Of a stretch of DNA of 64,000 nucleotides, positions 8,188 to 17,395 are shown in pieces. Below the pieces are notes generated by a model. It was given only the letters and a program-made list of their open reading frames with translations. It searched no databases and was not told the DNA's origin. Each line of letters begins with the position of its first letter. Positions within the stretch are counted from its first letter, which is position 1. The DNA comes from Leucobacter soli (GTDB lineage Bacteria; Actinomycetota; Actinomycetes; Actinomycetales; Microbacteriaceae). The DNA lies in the NCBI RefSeq assembly GCF_910593785.1, contig NZ_CAJVAP010000005.1:62001-126000 (forward strand). The letters are read 5' to 3'. The position numbers were made by a program, and so were the translations under genes.

Positions 8188-9249
8188 ATGACCGCACAGA
8201 CCTCCGACGAGCAGCGCCCCGCGCTCAGCGGCCCCTTCGGCTACGGCGACCGGGTGCAGCTGACCGGACCGAAGGGACGTCTCAACACGATCACCCTGGT
8301 CCCGGGCGGCGAGTTCCACAGCCACCGCGGCATGATCCGGCACGAAGAGCTGATCGGGCTGCCGGACGGATCCGTGGTCCGCAACACCCACGACGAGGAG
8401 TACCTCGCCCTCCGGCCGCTGCTCGCCGACTTCGTGATGTCGATGCCGCGCGGAGCGGCCATCGTCTACCCGAAGGATGCCGCGCAGATCCTCTCCCTGG
8501 CGGACATCTTCCCCGGTGCGCTCGTGGTGGAGGCCGGCGTCGGATCCGGAGCGCTCTCCCTCCACCTGCTCCGAGCGGTGGGGACCGATGGCGAGTTGCG
8601 CTCGTTCGAACGGCGGGAGGAGTTCGCCGAGATCGCCCGCGCGAACGTCGCGGCATTCGCCGGCGCCGCGCCGGCGAACTGGTCGGTGACGGTAGGGGAC
8701 CTGCAGGAGGCGCTGCCGGCGACGTGCGAGGCGGGGACGGTCGACCGCATCGTGCTCGACATGCTGGCTCCCTGGGAATGCGTCGGGGCAGCCGCCGACG
8801 CGCTCAAGCCGGGCGGAGTGATCCTCTGCTACGTCGCGACGGTGACGCAGCTCTCCCGCGTCGCCGAGGAGCTGCGCCGCTCTGGGTGCTTCACGCACCC
8901 GCAGGCCAACGAGACGATGGTGCGCGGCTGGCACGTCGAGGGGCTCGCGGTGCGCCCGGACCACCGGATGGTCGCCCACACCGGGTTCCTGATCACGGCG
9001 CGCCGGCTCGCGCCCGGCGCCGTGCTCCCCGAGCGGAAGCGCCGCGCCTCGAAGAGCGAGTACAACGACGAGGACGTCGCGGCTTGGACCCCGGACGTCC
9101 TCGACGGCCCTGCGGGAGAGGCGGCGGAGGACTCGCGCGAGTGGACGCCGGAATCGATCGGCCAGTGGTCGAAGAGCGATAAGGCATTGCGCAAGAAGGT
9201 GCGCGATGCGCGTCGGCTCGCCGCGGAGCGCGGGGCCGACGAGGCCTGA
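8188..9249 (+). CDS. trmI: tRNA (adenine-58-N1)-methyltransferase TrmI
   Basis: 353 aa. The N-terminal beta domain (GPFGYGDRVQLTGPKGR, then GGEFHSHRGMIRHEELIG) and the SAM-binding motif VVEAGVGSGALSLHL are diagnostic of TrmI, which methylates A58 in the T-loop of tRNAs as a homotetramer. The last 70 residues are charged and probably disordered. The start is ATG 8188 by family alignment. The linkage with PAC2, pafBC and tatC genes is widespread in actinobacteria. Confidence 0.94.
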   Translation: MTAQTSDEQRPALSGPFGYGDRVQLTGPKGRLNTITLVPGGEFHSHRGMIRHEELIGLPDGSVVRNTHDEEYLALRPLLADFVMSMPRGAAIVYPKDAAQILSLADIFPGALVVEAGVGSGALSLHLLRAVGTDGELRSFERREEFAEIARANVAAFAGAAPANWSVTVGDLQEALPATCEAGTVDRIVLDMLAPWECVGAAADALKPGGVILCYVATVTQLSRVAEELRRSGCFTHPQANETMVRGWHVEGLAVRPDHRMVAHTGFLITARRLAPGAVLPERKRRASKSEYNDEDVAAWTPDVLDGPAGEAAEDSREWTPESIGQWSKSDKALRKKVRDARRLAAERGADEA

Positions 9250-9347
9250 GCAGCCTCCGATCCGTGCCCGAGCCGAGTCCGAGCCGGGCCTGCTCCGGGC
9301 AGGAGCGGGGCAGCGTGGCGCACGAGATGGCGACTCGCCGGATCAGG

Positions 9348-9353
9348 TAGGCT
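9348..9353 (+). promoter_or_regulatory. -10-like hexamer TAGGCT upstream of the lipoprotein gene
   Basis: TAGGCT lies 33 nt before ATG 9386, giving a short leader with the ribosome site GAAAGG. Confidence 0.45.
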
Positions 9354-9385
9354 GGGCGGGTTAGCGACTGTTCCGAAAGGCCTCC

Positions 9386-10312
9386 ATGCGTCGTCGATTT
9401 GTTCCTGTTGCCGCCGCTGCGACGCTGGTGCTCGCCGGATTGACCGGTTGCGCCGGCTCCGCGGGATCCGCTGCCGCGTGCGTGAACCCGTTGCAGCCCG
9501 GCCCTCTGAGCGACGGCGTTCAGCTGGGCGGCGCGACCGGCATCACGGTCACCGGGCCGACGTCGGTCCTGAACGCGCAGCGCTCGGTGCTCGAGAAGTC
9601 CGACACCGGCGCGGACCGCATCGTGCCGGGCGGCATCGTCACGGCGAACGTGGACATCTACGACGCGGTGTCGGGGCAGCTGCTCGACCAGCGCGCGGCC
9701 GCACCGCATCTCGCACTGCCCGAGAGCATGGTCGGCGACGTCACCGCCGCGCTGGAAGGCGAGCAGAGCGACTCGGTCAGCATCGATGCCCTGATCGCGA
9801 CCGCGCTGATGTGCGCGACGCCGGGGGAGACGCTGGTCGTGGCGAGTACCGCCGCGCAGAGCATGGCGTCGCAGCTCGGCCTGAACGCCGCTGTCGCCGT
9901 GATCGATGTGCTCGACGCGGCGGGCCCCCGCGCGGAAGGCGCGACTCGCGGGCTGCCCGGAGGGTTCCCCGCCGTCGCGACCGACGAGACCGGCCGACCC
10001 GGCATCGTGCTGCCGCCGCAGGCCGCTCCGACGACGATGCAGGTCGCGCCGCGCATTGTCGGTACGGGCAACAAGGTGACCGCGCAGAGCTCCGTGATCG
10101 GCCACGCGCTGACCGTGAGCTGGAACGGCGAGGTCGTCGCGAACACCTGGGATTCCGGGATGACGGCGTTCGGCACGGAGGAGTCGGCGAACCCCTCCTA
10201 CACCTTCCGCGCGCAGCTGACCGGGTACCCGGCCGGCTCGCAGGTCGTGATCCTCGACCCCAACGACGGCGACCCGGTCGTCCACGTGGTGGACATCCTC
10301 GCAGTGGGCTAA
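9386..10312 (+). CDS. Secreted lipoprotein with FKBP-like repeats (hypothetical peptidyl-prolyl isomerase relative)
   Basis: 308 aa. A lipoprotein signal ends at LAGLTGC (C22). The remainder has two related halves, each with an alternating strand/helix pattern. Microbacteriaceae proteins at this position are usually annotated as FKBP-type isomerases. The second half (from about residue 215) contains TGNKVTAQSSVIGHALTVSW and NPSYTFRAQLTGYPAGSQVV, resembling degenerate FKBP modules. The isomerase active-site aromatic residues are not obviously conserved, so it may have a structural or chaperone role outside the membrane. It lies immediately upstream of pafBC. Confidence 0.65.
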   Translation: MRRRFVPVAAAATLVLAGLTGCAGSAGSAAACVNPLQPGPLSDGVQLGGATGITVTGPTSVLNAQRSVLEKSDTGADRIVPGGIVTANVDIYDAVSGQLLDQRAAAPHLALPESMVGDVTAALEGEQSDSVSIDALIATALMCATPGETLVVASTAAQSMASQLGLNAAVAVIDVLDAAGPRAEGATRGLPGGFPAVATDETGRPGIVLPPQAAPTTMQVAPRIVGTGNKVTAQSSVIGHALTVSWNGEVVANTWDSGMTAFGTEESANPSYTFRAQLTGYPAGSQVVILDPNDGDPVVHVVDILAVG

Positions 10313-10329
10313 GGCGCGACTCGCGGGTT

Positions 10330-12396
10330 ATGGCCACGGTGGAATCGCAGCGGTCCCGGATCCCCGGCGAGCGGCGCGTCTTCAGCCTCGTGCTCGCGCT
10401 CGTGGCGAGCACGCAGGGAGCGACGAAGCACGAGCTGCTCTCGACGGTCTACGGCTACGCGGACCGGTATCGCGAACGGGGCGCCGATGAGGCGCTCGAA
10501 CGGCAGTTCGAGCGGGACAAGGAACAGCTCCGCGCGCTGGGAATCCCTCTCGAGACGCTCGACTCGCCACTGGAGTCCGGGAACAACCAGCTGACCCGTT
10601 ACCGCATTTCGAAGCAGCTGATGCTGGTCCCCGATGACATCCGCTTCACCGCCAAGGAGCTGGGACTGCTCCGGCTCGCCGCACTCGCCTGGCGCGAGGG
10701 GAGCCTCACCGCGGAGTCTCGGCGTTCGGCCATGAAACTCGAGGCCCTCGGCGCCGGGCTCGACGTGCAGCACCTCGGCATCGCGCCGCGACTGGGCATC
10801 TCCGAACCGGCGGCAGCGCCGCTGCAGCGCGGGATCGATGAGCGTCGCGTCGTCGAGTTCGCCTATCAGCTCCCGGATCGCGACACGCCGATGGCTCGTC
10901 GCGTCGCCCCGCTGCGCCTGCATCGCGCCGAGGGGCGCTGGCATCTCGTCGCGTTCGATCTCGACCGCGACGAGCCGAGAGTCTTCCTGCTCTCCCGCGT
11001 GATCGGGGCCGTGCGCCTCAGCGTCGAGGCATTCGACGAGGGGTTTTTCGCGCACGTGGATCCGGTCATCCGGAAGCTGCTGGAACGCCGCGACGCGCAA
11101 CGGGCGATCGTGCGGGTCGGCTCGGGCTCGATCGCGGAGGCGAGGTTGTCCGCTCGGGCCGAGGAGCCGCTGGATCCCGCTGCGGGCCGGGCCGGGGAGC
11201 ACGAGCTCGAGCTCCGCACGCTCGACCTGCACGAGCTCGCGACCGAGCTCGCCGGCTATGGGGACGAGGTCTCGGTCATCGCGCCGCAGGAGCTGCGCGA
11301 TGCCGTCGTCACCCGGCTCAGGCTGGTGCGGGCCCAGCACGATCAGGTCCCCATCGATCCCGCCGCGGGCGCGGCCCCTGCGCCCCGTCCGCCGAAGGCG
11401 CGAGCGGCGCGGGACGTGCGACGGCAGGATGTCCTCACCGCCCCCGACCGCGTCGTGCTGCTCCTTTCGCTGATCCCCTACCTGATGGAGCACGGCGACA
11501 CCCCGCTCGCCGAGCTCGCCCGGACGTTCGACATCGACGCCGAGGCTCTGCGCGCGCTGATCGAGTTCCTCGGCACCGCCGGTGTGCCGGGGGAGACCCG
11601 CACCTATCAGGACGAGGATCTCTTCGACATCGACTGGGAAGCGCTCGAAACGGATGACGTCGTCCGGCTGACCCGCGTCGTGGCGGTCGACGACGCTCCC
11701 AGATTCTCGGCGGGCGAACGCTCCGCGCTGATCGTCGGCCTGCACAGCCTGATCCCGCTGCTGCCCGAGGCAGAGGGTGCGCATGCGCGCAGCGCGGCGG
11801 AGAAGCTCGCCGCCGTTGGAGGCGGCGCCCAGGCGGGCGAACGCGGCGAGGCGATCTCGGCGACCGCGGACCCCGAGGACGAGCGCGTCGCGACGATCGC
11901 CTCGGCCATCGAGTCGCGCCGGCGCGTGGCGTTCCTCTACCGGGACCTGCGCGGGAACGAGACGGAGCGGATCGTGGAACCGCTGCTGCTCACGCAGGCG
12001 TCGGGCGGATGGTATCTGCGGGGATACTGCCTCGCTCGCGGGGCGGAGCGGAACTTCCTGCTCGACAGCATGCGCGAGCTCCGCCGACTCGCCGAGAGCA
12101 GCGATCGGGAGCCGACGCGCGGAGCGGAGGCGACGGTGGGGCCGAGCGAAACCGAGCTGCCCGCCGTGCTCCGCCTGCGCGAAACGGCCGTTCCGCGAGC
12201 GGCGGCCTTCTCGCCCCGAGTGCAGGGCGAGGCCCAGCACGGCTGGGTGCCGGCAGAAGTGCTCCTCGCGCACCCCGCGACGGCGGTCCGACTGGTGCAG
12301 ACGGCACCCGCCGACGCGATCGTCGAAGCCCCGGAGCAGGCCAGGCGCGCGGTGCGCGACTGGGCCGACCGGGCGCTCGCCAGATACGACGCGTGA
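10330..12396 (+). CDS. pafBC: Fused PafBC DNA-damage-response transcriptional activator (two HTH-WYL units)
   Basis: 688 aa, twice the usual size of PafB or PafC. The N-terminal half has a winged-helix segment (RRVFSLVLALVASTQGATK) followed by a WYL domain around residues 170-250. The second half starts near residue 365 (APDRVVLLLSLIPYLMEHG) and ends with a second WYL domain (RRRVAFLYRDLRGNETERI). In mycobacteria PafB and PafC are separate partners that activate LexA-independent DNA-repair genes, and fused forms are known in other actinobacteria. ATG 10330 has only a weak ribosome site 17 nt after the lipoprotein stop. Confidence 0.88.
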   Translation: MATVESQRSRIPGERRVFSLVLALVASTQGATKHELLSTVYGYADRYRERGADEALERQFERDKEQLRALGIPLETLDSPLESGNNQLTRYRISKQLMLVPDDIRFTAKELGLLRLAALAWREGSLTAESRRSAMKLEALGAGLDVQHLGIAPRLGISEPAAAPLQRGIDERRVVEFAYQLPDRDTPMARRVAPLRLHRAEGRWHLVAFDLDRDEPRVFLLSRVIGAVRLSVEAFDEGFFAHVDPVIRKLLERRDAQRAIVRVGSGSIAEARLSARAEEPLDPAAGRAGEHELELRTLDLHELATELAGYGDEVSVIAPQELRDAVVTRLRLVRAQHDQVPIDPAAGAAPAPRPPKARAARDVRRQDVLTAPDRVVLLLSLIPYLMEHGDTPLAELARTFDIDAEALRALIEFLGTAGVPGETRTYQDEDLFDIDWEALETDDVVRLTRVVAVDDAPRFSAGERSALIVGLHSLIPLLPEAEGAHARSAAEKLAAVGGGAQAGERGEAISATADPEDERVATIASAIESRRRVAFLYRDLRGNETERIVEPLLLTQASGGWYLRGYCLARGAERNFLLDSMRELRRLAESSDREPTRGAEATVGPSETELPAVLRLRETAVPRAAAFSPRVQGEAQHGWVPAEVLLAHPATAVRLVQTAPADAIVEAPEQARRAVRDWADRALARYDA

Positions 12397-12425
12397 CCTT
12401 GGCGGATCTCACGGCTTCGCCTGAG

Positions 12426-12431
12426 TAGACT
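12426..12431 (+). promoter_or_regulatory. -10 hexamer TAGACT of tatC (leaderless)
   Basis: TAGACT ends 7 nt before GTG 12438, which lacks a ribosome site. Confidence 0.6.
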
Positions 12432-12437
12432 GACGGG

Positions 12438-13277
12438 GTGGCAAAGAAGACCGGCGCATCCGAGCGGGACCCAGAGGGCAAGATGAGCCTCGGTGCGCAC
12501 CTCATCGAGTTGCGCAATCGCCTCATCATCTCGGCGATCGCGATCGCGGTCGCGCTGGTCGCCGGCTGGTTCCTGTCGAGCTGGGTGTGGGACATGCTGC
12601 GGCAGCCGATCCTCGACCTCGAGGTCGACGGTCGCCGGGCGCTGATCCAGTACACCGACGTGAGCAGCGGCTTCGACACCAAGATCCAGATCTCGCTCTT
12701 CATCGCCGTGCTGCTCGCGAGCCCGGTCTGGCTGTACCAGATCTGGGCCTTCATCGTGCCCGGGCTCAAGCGCAAGGAGAAGTGGTACGCGATCGGCTTC
12801 CTGGGCACCGCGGTACCGCTCTTCCTCGTCGGCATCTACGCGGGTTGGAGCGTGCTGCCCAACATCGTCCGACTCATGTCGACCTTCCAACCGCAGGAGG
12901 ACGCCTTCAACATCGAGGCGCGCACCTATCTCGATTTCACGATCAAACTGCTGCTCGCGGTCGGCATAGGGTTCGTGATGCCGGTGTTCCTCGTGCTGCT
13001 GAACTTCATCGGCGTGCTTCGCGGGCAATCGATCCTCAAGAGCTGGCGCCTCGCCATCCTGCTCATCATCCTCTTCGCGGCGATCACGACGCCTGCGGCC
13101 GATCTCGGCAGCATGTTCCTGCTGGCGGCCCCGATCGTCGTGCTCTACTTCGCCGCAGCCGGAGTGGCGATCCTGCACGACAAACGCATCGATAAGCGCA
13201 GATCCGCGGAGCTCGCCGAGTACGACCTGGAAGGCGACGGGAGCTCGGAGTCGAACGCGAGCGCCGAGTCGGCGTGA
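12438..13277 (+). CDS. tatC: Sec-independent protein translocase subunit TatC
   Basis: 279 aa polytopic membrane protein, receptor of the twin-arginine export pathway. MSLGAHLIELRNRLI is the conserved cytoplasmic N-terminal motif that contacts the signal peptide. Six hydrophobic helices follow, with SSGFDTKIQISLF and the PGLKRKEKW loop typical of the family. It starts with GTG. tatA, normally found between the WYL genes and tatC in related genomes, is absent: only 41 nt separate pafBC and tatC. The helY GTG overlaps its stop codon. Confidence 0.96.
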   Translation: MAKKTGASERDPEGKMSLGAHLIELRNRLIISAIAIAVALVAGWFLSSWVWDMLRQPILDLEVDGRRALIQYTDVSSGFDTKIQISLFIAVLLASPVWLYQIWAFIVPGLKRKEKWYAIGFLGTAVPLFLVGIYAGWSVLPNIVRLMSTFQPQEDAFNIEARTYLDFTIKLLLAVGIGFVMPVFLVLLNFIGVLRGQSILKSWRLAILLIILFAAITTPAADLGSMFLLAAPIVVLYFAAAGVAILHDKRIDKRRSAELAEYDLEGDGSSESNASAESA

Positions 13278-15634
13278 GCGAAGACGCCGCGGGACCGGCC
13301 GACAGCACCCATCCGGCGCTCGACGCATTCGCCGCACGGCTCGCCTTTCCTCTCGATCCGTTCCAGAGGGAGGCCTGCGAGCGGCTCGAGCAGGGTCGCA
13401 GCGTACTCGTCGCCGCGCCCACGGGCTCCGGCAAGACCACCGTGGCCGAGTTCGCGGTGCACCTCGCGCGTCGCGAACGGGACGCGCGGATCTTCTACAC
13501 GGCGCCGATCAAGGCGCTCTCGAACCAGAAGTTCCACGAGCTCTGCACCGAATACGGCGAGGGCGAGGTGGGCCTCCTCACCGGAGACGTGAACCTGCGC
13601 GGGGACGCTCCCATCGTCGTGATGACGACCGAGGTGCTGCGCAACATGATCTACGCCGAATCGTCGGCGTTGGACGAGCTCGCATTCGTCGTGCTCGACG
13701 AGGTGCACTACCTGGGGGATCGCTGGCGCGGCGCGGTGTGGGAGGAGATCATCCTGCACCTGCCGGCCGAGGTGCGCCTCGTCTCCCTGTCCGCGACGGT
13801 CTCGAACGCCGAGGAGTTCGGCGACTGGATGCACGCGGTGCGCGGCGATACCGACGTGATCCTCAGCGAGCACCGGCCGGTGCCGCTCTACCAGCACGTG
13901 CTGACGGCGAAGGCGCTGCTGCCGCTCTACGTCGAGGGCGAGGGCGGACTCGCCGAGGGCGGCCGGCTGAACCCGGAGCTGCGCGATCTCCGCGCCCGTC
14001 GCGACGACGGGCGGCACGGCGGCCGGCACGAGGGTCGCGGCGAAGATCGCCACGCGCGGGATCGGCACCGCCCCTCGAACGGGCGCGGGTACGAACGCTA
14101 CCGGAGCACGCGGGATCGGGCGCGCGGAGGTGCACCCGTGCGGCGCACGAGGCGCATCTCGCGCAGCGACATCGCGCGGGCGCTCGACGAGACGGAACTG
14201 CTGCCGGGCATCGTCTTCATCTTCAGCCGGAACGGCTGCGACCAGGCCGTCCGCCAGTGCCTGCACGACGGCATCCGCCTGACCACGCGCGAGGAGCGCG
14301 ACGAGATCCGACGGCGGGTGCACGACGCGCTCGATCGCATCGACGACGAGGATCTGCGGGCACTCGGGGCGAGCGAGTGGATAGCCGGGCTGGAGCGGGG
14401 CATCGCCGCGCATCACGCCGGCCTGCTGCCGCAGTTCAAGTCGATCGTCGAGCAGCTGTTCCAGCGGCGCCTCGTGAAACTGGTGTTCGCGACCGAGACC
14501 CTTGCGCTCGGCATCAACATGCCCGCTCGTTCCGTGACGATCGAGCGGCTCGACAAGTTCAACGGCGAGCAGCGCGTTCCGCTGACCTCCGGCGAGTACA
14601 CGCAGCTGACCGGACGCGCCGGTCGTCGTGGCATCGATCACGAAGGGCACGCGATCGTGGTCGGGAGCGACGGCCTCGACCTCGAAGCGCTCGCGCACCT
14701 GTCGTCCGCCCGTTCGTTCCCGGTGCGATCGAGCTTCCGGCCGACCCCGAACATGGCGGTGAATCTGCTGCAGCGGATGTCGTTCTCGCGGGCGCGCGAC
14801 ACGCTCGAGCTCTCGTTCGCCCAGTTCCAGGCGGATCGAGCGGTCGTGGAGCAGGCGCGGGAGATCCGAGCCGAGCAGGATTCGCTCGCCGGCTACGAGG
14901 CCGCCGCCAGGAAGGCCACGGGTTCGGATCGGAAGCGCTGGGAGGACCGGGCGCGCAAGCTGCGGCGGCGGATCGAGCGCGGGCGGCGACGGGTGGAGGC
15001 CCGAACCGGCACGATCGCCCGCACCTTCGAGCGGGTGGTCGAACTGCTCGAGGACCTCGGGTACGTGGAGGCGGGCGAGCGGGGGAGCTTCGACGTCGCG
15101 GCCTACGGGCGTCTCCTGTGCCGGATCTACGGCGAGCGCGATCTGCTGGTGGCCGAATGCCTGCGTCGCGATGCCTGGCGCGGGATCGACGCGGCGGGTC
15201 TCGCCGCCCTCTGCTGCGCCCTGAGCTACGAACCGCGCCGAGACGACGAGCCCGAGGGCCGGTGGCCCGGCGGCGCCTTCCGTCCGGCGTTCGAGCGCAC
15301 GCTCGATGTCTGGGCCGAGCTCGACGACCTCGCGCAACGGCATCGTCTGGCTGCGGCCGAGCAGCCGCACGCCGGGCTCGCCGCGACGATGCAGGGCTGG
15401 GCGAGCGGGTGGCCTCTCGAGCGGACGCTGGAGCACGCGGGCGTCGGCGCAGGCGATTTCGTCCGCTGGGCCAAGCAGACCATCGACCTGCTCGACCAGC
15501 TGGCGCAGGCGACGGAGCACGCGCAGTTCGCAGCCGGGCCCGAGACCGAACGTCTCGGAGAGCTCGGCGCGCTGGCCCGAGAGGCGAGGCGCCGGGTGCG
15601 CCGCGGCATCGTCGAGACCGCGAGCAGTTCGTGA
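13274..15634 (+). CDS. helY: DEAD/DEAH box RNA helicase, HelY/Ski2-Mtr4-like
   Basis: 786 aa superfamily 2 helicase. Walker A APTGSGKTT is at 48-56, DEVH at 142-145 and motif III SLSATVSN near 173. Motif VI QLTGRAGRRGID near 445 and the C-terminal region belong to the Ski2-like class. Between the RecA domains, about residues 235-295, is a low-complexity stretch rich in Arg, His, Asp and Gly (RHGGRHEGRGEDRHARDR), probably an RNA-binding disordered linker. Mycobacterial HelY-type proteins act in RNA processing, and the precise substrate is unknown. GTG 13274 overlaps the tatC stop (GTGA). Confidence 0.93.
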   Translation: MSEDAAGPADSTHPALDAFAARLAFPLDPFQREACERLEQGRSVLVAAPTGSGKTTVAEFAVHLARRERDARIFYTAPIKALSNQKFHELCTEYGEGEVGLLTGDVNLRGDAPIVVMTTEVLRNMIYAESSALDELAFVVLDEVHYLGDRWRGAVWEEIILHLPAEVRLVSLSATVSNAEEFGDWMHAVRGDTDVILSEHRPVPLYQHVLTAKALLPLYVEGEGGLAEGGRLNPELRDLRARRDDGRHGGRHEGRGEDRHARDRHRPSNGRGYERYRSTRDRARGGAPVRRTRRISRSDIARALDETELLPGIVFIFSRNGCDQAVRQCLHDGIRLTTREERDEIRRRVHDALDRIDDEDLRALGASEWIAGLERGIAAHHAGLLPQFKSIVEQLFQRRLVKLVFATETLALGINMPARSVTIERLDKFNGEQRVPLTSGEYTQLTGRAGRRGIDHEGHAIVVGSDGLDLEALAHLSSARSFPVRSSFRPTPNMAVNLLQRMSFSRARDTLELSFAQFQADRAVVEQAREIRAEQDSLAGYEAAARKATGSDRKRWEDRARKLRRRIERGRRRVEARTGTIARTFERVVELLEDLGYVEAGERGSFDVAAYGRLLCRIYGERDLLVAECLRRDAWRGIDAAGLAALCCALSYEPRRDDEPEGRWPGGAFRPAFERTLDVWAELDDLAQRHRLAAAEQPHAGLAATMQGWASGWPLERTLEHAGVGAGDFVRWAKQTIDLLDQLAQATEHAQFAAGPETERLGELGALAREARRRVRRGIVETASSS

Positions 15635-17355
15635 GCAGCGCGTTCCCGGCCGCACCGGCGGCCGCACCCCGTCGAGCGCACTGGATCGTTTCGCTCGCAC
15701 TCGCGGCGCTCGGCGGGCTGGCGCTCGATGCCGCCACGCCCTCGCTCGCCTGGTGGCCCATGGCTCTCGTCGGCGCGCCGCTCGTGCTCGCCGCCGTCTG
15801 GCAGCAGCGCGCCGGCCTCGGCGCGCTGTCCGGGGCGGTCGCGGGCGCGGCCTTCTGGATGCCCCAGATCTCCTGGCTGACGCTCTACCTCGGCCCGATA
15901 CCGTGGCTCGCGCTGTGCGGGGTGATGATCGCCTGGTTCGCGCTCTTCGGGCTGGCCGCGGCACTCGCCACGCGCGGGCTCGCGCGGCTGCGGCTATCAC
16001 CGCAGGCCGTCGTCGCCGTGCAATCGTTCGCCGTCGCCGGGCTCTGGGTGCTGCGGGAGCAGTTGCAGAGCACCTGGCCGTACGGCGGCTTCGCCTGGGG
16101 GCGACTCGCGCATACGCAGGCCGAGGGACCGCTCGCCCCGCTCGTCTCGTGGGTCGGCTTCTCCGGCCTCTCCGGGCTGCTCGCCCTCGCCGGCGCAGTG
16201 CTCGGTGCCGTGCTCGTCGCCGCGTGGTTCGGTACGGGCATCGCGGCCGTGCCGGACGCGGCGGATGCGCAGGATGTGCAGGGGTCGAAGCTCCGGTCGC
16301 GGCGTCTCCGCCTGCTCGCCGTGGTCGTCGGCGCGTCGCTGGCGCTGGGGATGCTCGCACTGGTCCCGCCCGCGCATGTCGAACGGGCCGGCACGCTCAG
16401 GGTCGCCGCCGTGCAGGGCAATGCGAAATCGGCGATCTTCGACGACCGGGAGAACGGCGACGTCTTCCGAGACCACGTCGAGGCGACGGCGACGCTCCTC
16501 GACCGGCTCGAGGCCGAGGGGGAGACGGTCGACGCGATTGTCTGGCCGGAGAACAGCGCCGAATTCGCCCTGCCGGATCAGCCCTATCGCGAACTCGCGC
16601 TGCGCGAGCTCTCGGAGCGCGCGGACGCCCCGATCGTGGTGGGGACGGTGCTGCGCGATCCCGACGACACGTTCACCAACAGCACGCTCGTCTACGACGA
16701 GGCCGGCGGAACCGGGGTGCGCTACGACAAGCGTCGACCGGTGCCGTTCGCCGAGTACATGCCGAACCGCGAGTTCTTCCGCGCGCTCGTGCCCGACCTG
16801 GTCGATCTCGTGCGGCTCGACTACCGTGCCGGGACCCGCTCGGCGGTGCTCGAGATAGACGGCGCCGGCGGATCCTTCGCTGCCGGCATCGCGATCTGCT
16901 TCGACATCATCTTCGACGACCACGCGGTCGCGCTGATGGGCCGAGGCCCCACGGGCGGCGGCGTGGAGTCCCAGGTGATCTTCGCGCAGACGAACAACGC
17001 GGATTTCGGGCGCACGGACGAGAGCGCGCAGCAGCTCGCCATCGCCCGGTTGCGCGCGGTCGAGACCGGTCGCGCGCTCGTGAACATCAGCACGGTCGGC
17101 ACGAGCGCGATCGTGCTTCCGGACGGCGCGGACGTCGACCGCTTGACCCCGTTCACGCGCGACGCCATGGTGGCCGAGGTGCCGCTGTCGACCGGGGAGA
17201 CGCCCGCGCTGCGGTACGGGCCGGTCGTCGCGGCGGCGTGGATGCTGCTCGGCGCGGCCGGTGTCATTGCCGGTGTCATCGTCGGCGCGATCCGCGGCCC
17301 GATCGACGGCTCGGTCTTCCGCCGCCGCAACGCAGCGCAGCGCGAAACCGACTGA
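15631..17355 (+). CDS. lnt: Apolipoprotein N-acyltransferase Lnt
   Basis: 574 aa membrane enzyme that adds the third acyl chain to the N-terminal cysteine of lipoproteins. About six to seven N-terminal helices are followed by a periplasmic-side nitrilase domain with the catalytic triad E307 (WPENSAEF), K367 (YDKRRPVPFAEY) and C423 (ICFDIIFDD). A final transmembrane helix (VVAAAWMLLGAAGVIAG) precedes a short basic tail. The GTG start overlaps the helY stop (GTGA). Lipoproteins in this window that could be substrates include CtaC and the cutinase. Confidence 0.95.
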   Translation: MSSAFPAAPAAAPRRAHWIVSLALAALGGLALDAATPSLAWWPMALVGAPLVLAAVWQQRAGLGALSGAVAGAAFWMPQISWLTLYLGPIPWLALCGVMIAWFALFGLAAALATRGLARLRLSPQAVVAVQSFAVAGLWVLREQLQSTWPYGGFAWGRLAHTQAEGPLAPLVSWVGFSGLSGLLALAGAVLGAVLVAAWFGTGIAAVPDAADAQDVQGSKLRSRRLRLLAVVVGASLALGMLALVPPAHVERAGTLRVAAVQGNAKSAIFDDRENGDVFRDHVEATATLLDRLEAEGETVDAIVWPENSAEFALPDQPYRELALRELSERADAPIVVGTVLRDPDDTFTNSTLVYDEAGGTGVRYDKRRPVPFAEYMPNREFFRALVPDLVDLVRLDYRAGTRSAVLEIDGAGGSFAAGIAICFDIIFDDHAVALMGRGPTGGGVESQVIFAQTNNADFGRTDESAQQLAIARLRAVETGRALVNISTVGTSAIVLPDGADVDRLTPFTRDAMVAEVPLSTGETPALRYGPVVAAAWMLLGAAGVIAGVIVGAIRGPIDGSVFRRRNAAQRETD

Positions 17356-17395
17356 GCGGCGCGAGACCGACCGAGCACCGCGCGATGACGAGGCG

